A stretch of DNA of 64,000 bases from Lasioglossum baleicum (GCF_051020765.1 NC_134943.1:7998001-8062000), one strand, 5' to 3'; counted from the first letter of the stretch, positions 1 to 11,389 are shown. Notes: generated by a model from the sequence alone, not told the origin. Numbers and translations: made by a program.

Positions 1-4
1 GTAG

Positions 5-391
5 ATTTTTAGATTATCAAAATTTATAGAGAAGAAAATATTGTTATTTACGAATCCATTGGCAGTTCCAATTGAAGATCAAGACCACGATCTTCAATTT
101 GAATTATGTGATCTACAATCAGATCCCCTGTTTTCTTTAAAGAAAGAAATACAGGAAGATTTTTTCAAATTGTTGGAACCTGCCCAATACCCAAAATTGC
201 GAAATTTTGGTTTGAAAATGTTTTCAATGTTTGCATCGACTTACATTTGCGAAACTAGTTTTTCCGCGATGAAACAAATTAAATCGAATATTCGTAATCG
301 ATTGACAGACACATCTTTGGAAAGCGCGTTCCGTATAGCGATGTCTCAATTGGGGCTTGATGTTTCCGAATTAATTCGATATGACCAATGA
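5..391 (+). pseudogene. hAT transposase, C-terminal fragment
   Basis: The frame open from about base 5 to the stop at 389-391 encodes the C-terminal end of a hAT-superfamily transposase. The hallmark is the hAT dimerisation block with ETSFSAMKQIKS followed by NRLTD, preceded by a stretch rich in acidic and leucine residues, as in the GTF2IRD2/SCAND3-like group of domesticated and mobile hATs. Only about 128 residues remain, against 500-700 for a complete protein, and a stop codon lies at bases 2-4 in the same frame. The window edge may cut off more of it. No terminal inverted repeat is visible. I read it as a dead element fragment; a host gene derived from hAT is possible but less likely given the neighbours. 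Confidence 0.75.
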
Positions 392-409
392 AAAATTACA
401 AAGCTCAAT

Positions 410-828
410 ATGCCGTTGAAATTGGATATGTCGGAATACTATTGGTCATTAATAAATGAAATTTTAACAGTAATGAAACCCTTTCAACTAGCAACTACAT
501 CATTATATTCCGAACAAGATGTAACTATATCTTTAGTATTACCTATTGCACGTAGTATCATTAATCATCATTTAAAAATTAATTAAATCGGCGGGGCAGA
601 AACCGAAAAGTTTAAAACTGTTTTAATAACGTCGCTAACAAAAAGATTTGCTTTAGATTGCCATACTGAAACTGTTCATCGTTTCACTTCGTTTTTGGAT
701 CCGAGAACAAAATTAACGTCATTTGAAACTAATGAGACAGAAGATCTAATTTGAACTTCCATTAGTAACACAATAGAAAATATTAACACACCTGAACAAA
801 CAGAAAATATGAATACAGTATTTTCTCG
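410..828 (+). pseudogene. ZBED-type hAT transposase, internal fragment
   Basis: This frame starts at ATG 410 and is interrupted by stops at 584-586 and 752-754, but it keeps a clear protein signature through both. It has EYYWSLINEILTVMKPF, then LPIARSIINHH, then a block with KRFALD and FLDPRTK. These are the internal catalytic-region motifs of ZBED1/4/6-like hAT transposases. The fragment belongs to a different hAT lineage from the one directly upstream, and it lacks both the BED finger and the dimerisation domain. Similarity stops at about 828, where a dispersed repeat begins. It is non-functional. Confidence 0.65.
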
Positions 829-837
829 TTCGTTGCG

Positions 838-923
838 AATAATGGTAATTATTTTTCTCGGCGCACAGGTTCGATCAATTTCTACACTAAATGAATATAG
901 CTTGAGGGGCATGAAACGTTATA
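838..923. repeat. Single arm of a dispersed inverted repeat
   Basis: About 85 bases beginning AATGGTAATTATTTTTCTCG and running to the GGGGCATGAAACGTTA segment reappear in reverse complement at about 1317-1396. The block therefore overlaps both the spacer and the right arm of the palindrome at 1222-1434. It directly follows the hAT remnant. Confidence 0.6.
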
Positions 924-1221
924 GTCCGGGTTCGAACCAAATAACGCTTCCGATTCGGGTTTGAATCAGCAAGATGCCAAATGCTATTTTATTGGAGGAA
1001 AACAAAGGTGGAGTGTTTCGTCCCAGGCCCGCTAAGAGGACTCATCAGTAAGGCTATCTAGCGGACCCTGCCTTAGACAACAAATGTCATGAGGAAAGTT
1101 CTTAATATACTAATTGGTGTCAGTTTAGTAACTTGTGAGAAAGTCTTGTTCAACCGTTTGTCCATCTTGCGGACGTTTGTCAAACCAAGGCTTTAACTCT
1201 AATTTTTACGCCATCTATAAG

Positions 1222-1434
1222 ATAAAGGAGGTATTTTTCGCGATCGCACTATTTGAAAGAATGGTAATTATTTTTCTCGGCGCACAGGTTCGATCAATTT
1301 CTACATTTCTACATATAACGTTTCATGCCCCTCAAGCTATATTCATTTAGTGTAGAAATTGATCGAACCTGTGCGCCGAGAAAAATAATTACCATTCTTT
1401 CAAATAGTGCGATCGCGAAAAATACCTCCTTTAT
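1222..1434. repeat. Long inverted repeat (84-bp arms)
   Basis: The left arm at 1222-1305 is the near-perfect reverse complement of the right arm at 1351-1434, with a spacer of about 45 bases. The arms share the core GCGATCGCACTATTTGAAAG. This is a foldback structure, probably a MITE end pair or a template-switch inversion of the unit also seen at 838-923. Short ORFs here are by-products of the repeat. Confidence 0.75.
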
Positions 1435-1464
1435 GTTGCGAATAATGTAGTATTCGCTCGTTGC

Positions 1465-1760
1465 GACGTGCCTACCCACTCCACTGCCTGTCAACGCCGA
1501 GTCGCTCCGTACGGCGGCGACGACTGTCCGCGCGTCTCTTTCTTTCCTATGCGCTCTTCTTCGTTGCGTTCGAAACTTTCATCGTCGATTAAACCACTAA
1601 ATATTGGCCAAATTATATCGTGTTTGGTATCATTTTAATCAGAAAAATGCCAGAAATGAGTTAGTGAAAGTCCCATAAAAGCCTAATGGAAAATTAACAA
1701 TTCCATCACAGCCATTACATACATTGTAAGAACTCACGGGCCTTTAAATTGTGCCGGCGA
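1465..1760. repeat. GC-rich dispersed repeat (partner at 58.7-59.3 kb)
   Basis: This block contains CACTCCACTGCC, CGTCGATTAAACCACTAAAT, CATTTTAATCAGAAAAAT and GTGCCGGCGACGGCGAC in the same order as 58,730-59,260. The two copies are clearly related over more than 250 bases with scattered substitutions. The distal copy also has an inverted partner, so the family is a palindromic mobile element rather than a gene. Confidence 0.65.
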
Positions 1761-2765
1761 CGGCGACACGCTTCGGTCACCCGATCCGTATTTCATTCTG
1801 TCCTTCTCTATGTTCGGCTCCCTATTGAAGTCTCGCTCGGCGTGTATCTGGACGCAGTCATAAATCACAAAACAGTTCAGTATTCGCTCGTTGCGAACTC
1901 AAACCCCCGGCAGTTTCGCAACGAACGAGAAAATACTGTATGTATAACATTGCTTGCCTCGCTCAGCCGATTCAGGGAGGGATACGTCCCACGGATTTAC
2001 ATACTCATATTGTATATTGAACAATTCAATTTAGAGGATTTTTGCAAACGCAGTTCTCTTTACAAGACCTTCACCTTCGAAAAAGTGGAAGTCAACAATT
2101 TTTAAGGCTAACAAAAATATATCTATCTCCGGCAAAAAATCTGCGATTAAGAAAAAGTAAGTTCCGCAAGTTCAAAAAGAGAACATTAGATAACAACGAT
2201 AAAAGACAATGATACCACACTTCAATTTTCAAATTTCAGAAAAAATTGTGGGATTTTGGTCTTACATTTTTTTCGAAAACTGTTTTACGAAAAAAAAGTA
2301 GTACGACATAAAAAGACGCAGCCTGTCCAGATCTACAGGTTTTGTTCAACATATTTTTCAACGCGGTAAATAGTATACAAGATATTCGAGAAACATGATT
2401 TTACGAGCATTAAATTAATTATTATAATGTTTAATCGTTTCGGGGTACGTCACCCATCGGCACAGCTTTCGATGCATCGACGACTGTTGCAGGCCTCGGA
2501 GTCATTTCTTCGTCACGACTTCGCCTTGGTTTGTCTGCACTGCACATCTTTGAAGAACTCTTGCTATATAATTCGTTTGACTAGGCGTCATTCGGCACCA
2601 CAAACATCACAATTTCGAAATCGTTATTACCGACGCGCACTTGTGTTCTACATTTCCAGACGGATACCGTTCGCACGTTTCCGAAGCCGGTAGAAATCCG
2701 CGAAGTCGATCGTAACCTAAATATATGTATAGGACCACCAATTTTACGACCCGTATCTTCTCGCA
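1761..2765. other. No gene seen
   Basis: Unique-looking sequence with moderate GC at its ends. Short ORFs of 70-120 codons occur on both strands, but none has a recognisable domain, splice context or repeat partner. Confidence 0.4.
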
Positions 2766-3055
2766 TTAAGGGAGCAGACTCGTTTTTCCAGGATTGCAAG
2801 GATTGCCCTCAAAAAAAAGGGCAATCGCCCTGAAAAGTCCTATTCTTACGTTTACGAGGCGTAATTTGCATTATTCGGAAGCATAAAGCTGCGACAGTTA
2901 CACGCTGCCGAATAATACAAATTATGCCTCGTAAACATAAAAACAGGACTTTTGAGGGCGATCGCGGTCCAGATTGATCTTTTATCTAGCACTTTTGACT
3001 ACCAAAAAATCCCATCGCGTGCATCACCGAAAAATGGGAAGGTGTATCCTGCACC
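2766..3055. repeat. TTAA-class foldback repeat, copy 1
   Basis: It begins TTAAGGGAGCAGACTCG and shares GGATTGCAAGG, the CGTTTACGAGGCGTAATTTG block and GATCGC...AGATTGATC with 10,839-11,275 and 17,994-18,240. Internally, 2813-2885 pairs with 2905-2970 as an imperfect inverted repeat built round CGAGGCGTAATTTGCATTATTCGG. Ends in TTAAGGG suggest a piggyBac/Kolobok-like target site; no transposase is present. Confidence 0.6.
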
Positions 3056-3076
3056 CTTGCAATACTATACATAGAA

Positions 3077-3283
3077 GGGTCCCATGGAAATCACCGACAC
3101 AGATTTCTCCGACACGGTTTTCACCGACATTTCATCAATTTTTTATTAATTAATTAATTAATGTGGATTGAATGAAAATCAGTGGAAAAACGAAATATGA
3201 AACCGAGTGTTCTTGAATTAATTAATAAATAAAAAATTAATGAAATGTCGATGAAAACCGTGTCGATGATTTCCATGGGACCC
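3077..3283. repeat. 207-bp inverted-repeat element
   Basis: The terminal sequences GGGTCCCATGGAAATCA and TGATTTCCATGGGACCC are complementary, and complementarity runs inward for about 80 bases through GACACGGTTTTCACCGACAT and a TTAATTAATTAA tract. This is a MITE-like palindrome without coding capacity. Confidence 0.75.
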
Positions 3284-4130
3284 ACTTTAGAAACGAGTCT
3301 ACCCTCTTACATGATAATTGTGCATAAAAGCCTATACGTCGCCGATTTCGATAAAATTTCGTCATTAAACACGATTGTTTAATGTACATTGATCAACTTC
3401 GCGAAGTACACCGCGAATCGACACTTTCGACTTGAATTTGAACTGCACATCCTAACTGTATTACCCAGATCACTTGATTCGATTACCCACGCGATCCCGG
3501 CCGAGCCCGGAATTGTTTCATTTCCCTATTTCAGTTCGATTTTGCGATCTAGTTGAATAAAAGATCTACGCGGATAAGGGTACACGAGTGGTTGGACTCG
3601 TAACGGATAATGATAATTTAATAACGAAATAAGAAGATAGAACACTGACTAACTTGGACAGAACTCGGAAACGACTGTTCAACGTGGCGACCGACGCGAG
3701 ACTTCTCGACGTCGTCCTCTCGATCACACTTGTTTCTCGACGTTCACGCTTCTCGAATGTTTCTCAACGACCGCGTTCCTCGCATGTTTTTCAGCGTTCC
3801 CGTTGTTCACATGTTTTGGCGGGACGTACCAACCGTATGCGTCTCAGCGATCAGCTTTTGGTGAGGTATTGTGCAAGATTTCTCGCGCATGCGCGGCGAT
3901 TTTAGCCTATAGGGAAGCAGAGCGTAACTCCCTAGTGAGTCCAACATGGCGTAGTGGCAGCAGCACTGCCAACGGTTAGACAGCGAACACCGAAATGCTA
4001 TAGGGGAATACCCCAAGACACTCTCGGCGTATCAAAAATTTCTCAATTGATAATAATTATTTTCACAAAATATTCAGTTTCTACGGTATTAAAATACAGG
4101 GAACCTACTGTATTTTGTAACATTTACCAC
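3284..4130. other. No gene seen
   Basis: Mixed-composition DNA. A run of CGTTC/CTCGA-rich sequence at 3650-3900 gives overlapping ORFs on both strands but no domain. I see no splice sites or repeats I can support. Confidence 0.4.
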
Positions 4131-4470
4131 GACATACTCGTATATTTATTTATTTTCACGATTTACTATCTTTAAACGTTTGTAGCTCATTGCTACGTCG
4201 ACCGATTTTGACGAAATTTTCAGAATATGTTTACTTGACACAGATCTACAAAACGTATTTTTTAAATTTTCAATATAGGCCCACATAAAAAAGTTAAAAA
4301 TTCAACTTTTAGTATTTTTTCAACAATTCCGATCAATTGCAATTTTTGAAGAAATTTCTTTTCACATTCTTTAGTAAACTAATTGCTCTAGCTTCCTAAA
4401 AAAGTATAGTAGAATATTAAAAAAGTTATCGTCTTCTTTAGAGTAGTCTTAATTTTGTCCGCTACTGTAA
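4131..4470. repeat. Fragment of the Tc1-like MITE family of 38.1-38.8 kb
   Basis: The order of TTTGTAGCTC, GATCGATTTTGA-like sequence with GACGAAATTTTCAG, ACAGATCTACAAAACG and AATTTTCAATATAGGCCCA follows the right half of the element at 38,134-38,772. No complete terminal repeats remain here. Confidence 0.5.
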
Positions 4471-4690
4471 ATATAGAAGAAATTTTCGATAATCTTGATG
4501 TTATCTACTTAAAAAACGTGTGGCTTTATGAAAATTTCGCAGTTCGTTTTTTGTTAAACTATACAACTTTACGTTTTTCTGTAAATAAATAATACATCTA
4601 CGAATGTGATCATGTAAATGGTTTCTTTTATTAATCCTAAAATGCTATCGTGCATCAGCTTGTCATTACTATTAAAAATCAGGTGGCTTT
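4471..4690. repeat. Dispersed repeat flanking a Tc1 copy
   Basis: Reverse complement of about 16,770-17,005, sharing AATCTTGATGTTATCTACTT, GTGTGGCTTTATG and CATCAGCTTGTCATTACTAT-type sequence. The proximal end adjoins the Tc1 transposase remnant; the distal copy carries no transposase, so that copy is a non-autonomous derivative. Confidence 0.6.
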
Positions 4691-4732
4691 ATGGTAATTT
4701 CGGGCAGTGTATTGGTTACTGTCGCATTTCAT

Positions 4733-5655
4733 GATGGGTTGCGGTAGGAGATTGTCTGACAGTGAAATAAACGTAATTCTTATTTTAAGAAAACGGAAAG
4801 TAACGATTACAGAAATTGCGAAAGAAATTAATCGAAGCAGAAAAGCTGTATACATATAACGTATTAAAAGAAGTGAATAACTATGGTAAAAGGAAAAGCA
4901 CTGGAAGGCCAGCAGCCCTATCACACCGTGACACAACAACAATGCTTCGTGCTGCATCACATTCTTGTGCTACTGCAAGAGAAATTGCTTGCAGAGCTAG
5001 TGACATACTAATATTCAAAATGTTCGACGTGTGCTGCAAATGAGTAATATTATAAACAGATCAGAAATAAAAGCCAAGCCATGATTGACAAAGAAGCATA
5101 AGGAAGCACGCCTTGAATTTGCGTAGAAACATACACTGGAGGAAAACCTGGAGGAATATAATCTTTACAGATGAAAAACGGTTTTGTCTGGATGGTTCAG
5201 ATAATAGCGCATACTATTATCATGACATTCAAAAAAGACAATCAACAAAAATTAGACGACACATGAAAGGAGGAGGAATAATGATTTGGGCCAGCATAGG
5301 TTACAAAGGGGAAATGGATATTAATTTTATACAAGGAAAAATGAATAGCTCAAGTTATTTGAGATTAATTAAAAACCAAATTGATAAGTATGCACAATGC
5401 ATTGCAGGTCCAAAATTTGTGTTCCAGCAAGATAATGCTGCCATATACACGGCAAAAATTATTCATGAATATTTTCCAAAAGAGAAAATTCCTGTTTTGG
5501 AATGGCCGGTGTGCTCCCCGGACTTCAATATAATTGAGACAGTAACTGTTGGGGATTATAATCAAAAGCTGTCTACGCAGTATTAAAGGGGAATGGAAAA
5601 ATTTATTACAATCTTCAATTAAAGTATTGTATAAATGCTTACCAAAGTAGTAGAA
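4733..5655 (+). pseudogene. Tc1-like transposase, frameshifted
   Basis: A DNA-cutting DDE transposase of the Tc1 branch of Tc1/mariner. ATG 4733 opens an N-terminal helix-turn-helix (LSDSEINVILILRKRK, then TITEIAKEINRSR). A stop near 4857 with a shift leads to GKRKSTGRPAALSHRD in the next frame. The catalytic half lies at 5113-5586, with IIFTDEKRF (first D), FQQDNAAIYTA (second D) and SPDFNIIE, a DD34E spacing with all three acidic residues present. After the E the frame shifts again, and WGIIIKSCLRSIKGEWKNL continues in another frame. The left flank CAGGTGGCTTTATG recurs at 16.8 kb. At least three lesions make it inactive. Confidence 0.85.
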
Positions 5656-5699
5656 ATAATTGAGAACCACGGAGGATCCACATCCACACATTATTAAAC

Positions 5700-7250
5700 A
5701 CAGGTAAAGTTATATCATTTTCATATTTGTCTATTTTAAAATTATATAATATGGAATATTTTTCAGATGTGTTTTCATTTTGTCTGTTTTCATTTGGGTA
5801 TTTGTATTTTTACTAAGAGAATTCGTTGAAGAAAATTCAATAAAAGTTATGTTTATATATTAGTAGACGGTAGTCTTTATGTATCATTTGCACCTTCCCT
5901 GTGCCATAATTATAACACGAGAAATTAAAGATAGCACACGTGTGCAATAAATCCCTCAAACAACAAACCAGAAAAGTCAAAACGTATACTAAAGAAGAGC
6001 TCTGTTAAAGCTACGCAATTCAGTTTATGCTACAGCGTTTACATTTGAATAGTATTGTTTTCGAGAAAGGTCGTTCATTATCGGATTTAAAAAGAATGTT
6101 TAAATGCCATAAAATGATTCATATTTTGGTAGAGTGATTTTAGTTACTCGACATTCAGCGATAATTAACTCGTCCAAATTTTTCTGTGTCGTATTTCATG
6201 AAATGTTAGTGAAAACATTGTTATATGATATATTCTAAGTAATATTGGTGATACGAAAAGTATAAAGTATGTAGTAGATAAATGTCGAAGATAAATGAAA
6301 AGAATTAAGCATTTTGAAAATTCGTGTATGAAAGAAATTATCATTTATTACATTACTACAATAGAAAGTAAGTCTTCTGTATTTTTAACCCACGTTTACA
6401 GAAAGCATACATTTTTTAAAACATTCAAATCGTCAAATATGATAGATCGAAGTTCGATTGATTTATGAAAACAATAAGAATATTTAATTGGAAGATTTCG
6501 AAGGTAAACTTACTTGTGAAAAAATAAACTTGTGCTTTATTCATGAATCGTCACCTATCGGTGCAAACATAAACAAGTACGCGCAATTTAAATTAACCAC
6601 AGAATTTTAAAACAATCAATTTAGTTGCATTTTTCAAACAATTTTAATAACTTTGAAAATTCTCAAATTTTACACTTCTACCGACATGCAAATACTTTTA
6701 TACAAACTACGTTGGTACTTGCACATATGGTATCGAAAATAAATTAGTGAATGATTAAAGTTAATTGAAACGTAGCTACATACAATATAAAATTTAATTG
6801 AAGTATGTAGTACAAATGGAATGTTTATATTTTTATTGTATATGTTCTCGTACGTTACGCCATCTGGACGGTACATGGAGAACGTTCACAGCTTCCACGA
6901 TTACAGTTTCCTACCTTAGCTACAACCTATACGAGAGATTTAGTTGGAAATATAACCGCACGAGTTATAGGAGGATAAACCAACTGAAATGTTATGAACA
7001 TTACCAGGGATCTATAGCACCGACCGTTTTAAATGCCACTGATTTTAGCGACCTCTATGCCAAGAAGACTATTCAAATGTAAGGTAGTTTTCTAAGATTC
7101 AAAAAGTCTCGTATCTCATATATTTCACGTAATAAATTTCATTCTTTAATTACACGAAGCATGCAAAGTTAAATAAATATTCTGCCCTTACTAAATGCAC
7201 AATACACTTCGTGCGAATAGTTTTATCTATCGTTTTAATCATCGTTAAAT
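5700..7250. other. No gene seen
   Basis: AT-rich DNA. A less AT-rich patch at 6850-7080 gives protein-like stretches in more than one frame but no consistent ORF or domain. Confidence 0.4.
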
Positions 7251-7251
7251 C

Positions 7252-7475
7252 TGTGGTTGCCAGGAAAAACGCCGCATGTCACAATTTCAAAAATTTTCAG
7301 TTCATGCGTTAATTAAGCTTCAGCGTATAGGCTTTACGTATTTACCAGAAAAAAGTCATGGAAATAAATTCGAAAGGCTCAAAGAAATAATACAATTTAA
7401 CCTACGTATGTGCTACGTTCAATTCATACGCATAAGGCAAAACAACATAAGTCCTCAATGTTATGAGATTACGAC
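7252..7475. repeat. Dispersed repeat (partner at 60.6 kb)
   Basis: It runs from CTGTGGTTGCCAGGAAAAAC through ACCAGAAAAAAGTCATG and CATACGCATAAGGCAAAACA. The same order occurs in the same orientation at 60,612-60,840 with small indels. The short ORF here is shifted and broken in the partner, so it is not conserved as protein. Confidence 0.65.
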
Positions 7476-7578
7476 AATTACTCGAACAAATTCCTACTCG
7501 AACGATTACCCGTCGATTACCCAACTATTACCCCCAGTCGAGTTTGATTAATTTGTGTAAGCATAAGTTACAAGCATA

Positions 7579-7732
7579 ATGTCGTGCAAATTCACTGCAG
7601 AAGAAGACGAGAAGCTAGTGGAGCAGATTTCTAAATCTCGTGTCCTCTACGACGCAAGTGAGAAAGAATAAAAAAATTACACAGTGAAAGAAAATTTATG
7701 GAAGGCCATATTTTATACATTAGAAAAGTCAA
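7579..7732 (+). pseudogene. MADF-like domain fragment
   Basis: ATG 7579 opens FTAEEDEKLVEQISKSRVLYD, then an in-frame stop at 7669-7671, then KNYTVKENLWKAI in the same frame. The layout (acidic helix, LYD, K-N, ENLWKAI) matches the start of MADF (Myb/SANT-like) DNA-binding domains. These occur in insect transcription factors and in the accessory protein of PIF/Harbinger transposons. A good splice donor, GTAAGAATT, lies at about 7731. The stop replaces an aromatic position of the domain, so this copy is probably dead. No nuclease gene lies nearby. Confidence 0.5.
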
Positions 7733-7844
7733 GTAAGAATTTTTCAATCACATTTATTATATTTTTACTTTATATTATTTTAAATATAATCTGTCAAATA
7801 TGTAGCATGCTTCAGGCAGCTGATTAAAGTGGACGTGTTCGCTT

Positions 7845-9260
7845 TGGTTAGAAAACTGGAAAACTTGAAAAAGTTCTGCAGTCATTGAATATTTATATGA
7901 AAAAGGATTAAGCGGAAAGAAAATTCTGTGCTCCTTCATATGCAATGGTAAAAAAATCGGTTGCTCTATTTAAACATGGTTGTACAGGCATTAATGACGA
8001 TCCACGTTCAGGACGTTCAAGAACTGCAACCACTTCAGAAATGATTGATCATGTCCATGATTTGGTTTTGGAAAATCGCCGATTAACTGTGGTTGATTTA
8101 GCTGAGGCCACAGGCATCTCAACTGGATCTGTTCATGAGATCTTAACTAATGAATCAGGTATGAGAAAGCTTTTTGACAAGATGGGTGCCGCATTCGTTA
8201 AATACGGATCGAAAACGCATTCGCGTGAAATGTTCTCAACAACATTTGGATCGTCTGCAAAAAAATAAAACTAACTTTGTGCGTCGATTTCTAACCATGG
8301 ATCAGACTTGGGTTTACCACTATGATCCTGCATTGCGACAACAAACCGCAGAGTTGACAGAGCCCGGTTGTTTAGCACCAAACCAGCCAAAGTGGTGAAA
8401 ATCGACAAAGAATGTCATGGCATCCGTTTTGTGGGATGCAAAAGGAATTTTTGAATTGATTACCTTCAAACCAGGAAAACAATGCATAACAGGAAAGTAT
8501 TACTCAAACCTTTTGGATCAACTGGATGCAGAAATTCGGGAGAGAAGACCTGGCTTAGCGAAGAAACAAGTCATTTTTCACCAGGACAATACACCGGCTC
8601 GCACAGGTATTCTTGCAATAGCCAAATTGAAGGAGTTACGCTATGAATTGTTGCAGCACACACCATATTCACCAGACCTGGTCCCCTCAAACTTCCATTT
8701 GTCTCAAACCTCAAAAAATTCCGACGTGGCATGCGTTTTTCATCGAATGAAGAAGTTATAGCAGCCGTAGATGAGTACTTCAGAGGTTTCGAGGAAAATC
8801 ATTTCAGAGAAGGGGTAAATGATGTTGAAATAAAACAGTCCTGAAATGAAAACTCAGGATCCAAGAATGCCGTTACAATGTAATGTGTGATGTATGGTGG
8901 TGTGTGTCACCTCGAAGTGACGATCGGCGGTCGAAAAGACGATCAGCAGCCGAAGCGACGATCGAGTCGCGAGACGCGAATTTGTTCAGTTCGACACGAG
9001 AGTCGGTATAGGCAGGACATACCTGGTACAGTTAGTTATACATAGCCGTTTTACAATAAAAAGTATTTAGTTACCTATTTCACTAGACTGTGTTTGATAG
9101 TTTGATTCCACTCAATCCTATACCTTAACAAATGAATTAGAAAATCGCTGGAAAAAATATATTGACCTTAAGGGAGAATATACTAAAGAATAAATGTATT
9201 TTGACTCATTAGTTCATGTCATTTCATTGTTAGGCTACGAACTTTTTGAATGACCTAGTA
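7845..9260 (+). mobile_element. Degenerate mariner element split by a solo LTR
   Basis: Mariner transposase remnant. AVIEYLYEKGLSGKK is at about 7880, then DDPRSGRSRTATT and ENRRLTVVDLAEATGISTGS in the frame starting at 7945. A shift at about 8185 leads to RWVPHSLNTDRKR and MDQTWVYHYDP. A stop at 8396 follows, then VIFHQDNTPARTG and YSPDLVPSNFHL. The third catalytic D of the DD34D signature is N (PSNFHL instead of PSDFHL). The coding end NELENRWKKYIDLKGEYTKE lies beyond the LTR insertion. A mariner-type inverted repeat, GGCTACGAACTTTTTGAATG, closes the element near 9259; I do not see its left partner. It is inactive. Confidence 0.85.
8823..9130 (-). mobile_element. Solo LTR, copy 1 (308 bp)
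   Basis: The insert reads TGTTGAAATAAAAC ... TATACCTTAACA, so it has TG...CA ends. It is flanked by the 5-bp direct repeat AATGA (8818-8822 and 9131-9135). Removing the insert and one AATGA rejoins the mariner frame exactly. A related copy in the opposite orientation lies at 32,854-33,618. No internal gag-pol is present, so each copy is a solo LTR; the strand is given relative to the second copy. Superfamily unknown. Confidence 0.8.
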
Positions 9261-10424
9261 CTGTACCACCTGAGCACCATGACTTCTTCAAATTCTTGCC
9301 GCATACACAAAATGTACATGATCGGTAAATTGTTATGTAATTTATATAGTTAGAAGATTTCTTGAATTGCATAAATTGTGTTTCTGAGGTGTTGTAAAGA
9401 AATGTAAAATAAATTGAGTATTTTTCAATTTGAAGTGCATTTCAAATTATGTCGAATGGACTAGGGGCTCTTTCAAATTTTATAACAAATCCATTTGTTA
9501 ATTCTGAAAGTGGCTTAACTCCATTTGTGGTAAGAAAACACATGTGGTTCACTTAATAATTGCTATTATTTTAATAGGAATTATATATTTAACTCTCTGG
9601 GATACACTTAAGCAGTGTGACATATGTATAGGTATCTTGTAGTATATTTTTAATTTTGTTGAAAAAAACGGAAACTATTAAATATTTCAATTTAAATATA
9701 AATGAACTTAGGTCACTCGCTGTCCTTAGATCAAGACTTTACTGTATGATGTTCCGAATAAAAATCCATGCTTCTCTCAAACAGAAAGATAAAAGCAATG
9801 TGTATAATGCTTTAATTGTTCATTATTGGTATCTTTTGATCCGCTTTATCTTATCGATATGCATCTGCTTACTAAAATTTACAACTACAAACTGCGTCAT
9901 GTTAGTATTTCAACGATTGTTTTATCGTCATTTGTCATTTATCTGAACATTTCTGTGGCACCGTGTAATGTGTAACAATAGAGAACATGCACGGTGGATG
10001 TAACAATATGTAGGTATGTAGTTTTCCGTTATGTTCATCGAATCTCCGATAAGATGATATTTAATTAACAGACCGGGCATAGCAAGCATAATATACACAC
10101 ATGAGTATGTATGTACATCGATCTACGAAGAATGATACGTTATACATATCCATACTTCGATCGTATACGTACACAATATTGCGCATCTATTCAAAGACAC
10201 AGAATGTCCAAGAAATGATAAGACCGTGCAACAAAAACTTTCCCTTTGCGTTTTTCTTGCCTTTAGTTGTCCCTTCTCCGTTACCTTCGGTTTTTAAGAA
10301 ATTCAATTTTCAAAAAAATGTAAAATCTTTTTCTTTAAGAATTATTTTTGCTCTACCCGTAACAGTTATACGAATGATTGTTATGTAATATGACTTTATA
10401 TACTGTTCGAAATGCAACAGTATT
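9261..10424. other. No gene seen
   Basis: AT-rich DNA. The segment CCTTAGATCAAGACTTTACT near 9725 resembles 12.6, 56.3 and 58.0 kb (TTAGATCAAGG/ACC), which suggests a short dispersed repeat. Confidence 0.4.
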
Positions 10425-10760
10425 CAGGATGTCCGAAAAAGTGCTTCCTTCAAAGGGGTGAGTGATTCCTGATGCAATCTGAAGTAACTTTTTCCTTTAC
10501 GAAATCGTGCTCCGCGGCTTTGTTAAAGAATTATCAATGAAAACCCCGGACCAATCGGAGCTCGGCTACAGCGGAAGGATTCCGACGAGGCCAGGGATGC
10601 CCCGCTAAGCGGCTGTAGCCGCGTTCTGATTGGCCCGTGCTTTTCGTTAAAAATTCTATAGCAAAACCGCGGAGAACATTTTCGCAGAGGAAAAATTTAC
10701 CTCGAATGACATCAGGAATCACCCCTATCAACGAAGCATATCACTTTTGGGACACCCTGT
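10425..10760. repeat. Palindromic MITE family P, copy 1
   Basis: Full-length palindrome of about 335 bp. The ends are CAGGATGTCCGAAAA and TTTTGGGACACCCTG. The arms each carry a CTTTTTCCTTTACGAAA-like block, CTCCGCGG, a GTTAAAGAATT-like block and a CCAATCGGAG or CTGATTGG box, mirrored across a GC-rich centre. Relatives lie at 21.1, 29.8 and 39.1 kb. No coding capacity; the ORFs inside are mirror artefacts. Confidence 0.8.
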
Positions 10761-10838
10761 ATATGCCTGTGGCATTACAAACATTGACCAATTTTGCAGA
10801 CATTTTTCACACTCCGGGCGGTACCTTTCATGTCGGCT

Positions 10839-11275
10839 GTCCATTTAAGGGGGTAGACTCGTTTCCAGGATTGCAAGGGTGCCAGAGGAGAAATACGAAC
10901 AGTGGGCCCTCTGTCTGCATAGATCATCGTTTCAGTAAGTAGAGGCGCAGCCCATTGCCTGTCCCGGGAGTGGAGTACTTTTTAGTGAGTAGCGGGGAGA
11001 CCGACCATCCGTCTCTCCCTGAGACCCACACTACCCCCTTCTGGGGTGTACATAAATGTATTTTTTCTGGACACACCCTTAACCAAAACAAAGGATTGCA
11101 AGGGTGCGGGATGCGCCTTCTCATTTCTCAATAATGCATGCGATGGGGTTTTTTATTAGTCAAAAGCGCTAGATAAAAGGTTAATCTAGGCCGCGATCGC
11201 CCTCAAAAGTCCTATTTTTACGTTTACGAGACGTAATTTTCATTATTCGGAAGCATGTAGCTGTCGCAGCTTTAT
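10839..11275. repeat. TTAA-class repeat, copy 2
   Basis: It begins TTTAAGGGGGTAGACTCG with GGATTGCAAGGGTGC. A second GGATTGCAAGGGTGCGGG lies at about 11,093, followed by the GATCGCCCTCAAAAGTCCTA and CGTTTACGAGACGTAATTTT block shared with copy 1. A CTGGGGTGTACATAAATG segment sits in the middle. It is probably two partial copies back to back. Confidence 0.55.
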
Positions 11276-11389
11276 GAAAATACATACCTAACATGCTACA
11301 TATTTATCTCTTAATTATTAATTTGTTAGTATACTCTGTGTTCAATCACATAAACTGCATCTTTATTTTTTCTTTGAATATACTCTTAT

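Noticed and set aside
925..945. tRNA gene suggested by GGGTTCGAACC (B-box-like)
   Set aside because: No A box, no acceptor stem and no anticodon arm at the right spacing. No convincing tRNA was found anywhere in the window.
8872..9130. LTR boundary at GTTACAATG
   Set aside because: First guess from a TG...CA look. The true left end is TGTTGAAA at 8823, because only that boundary gives the AATGA duplication, restores the mariner frame and matches the other copy.
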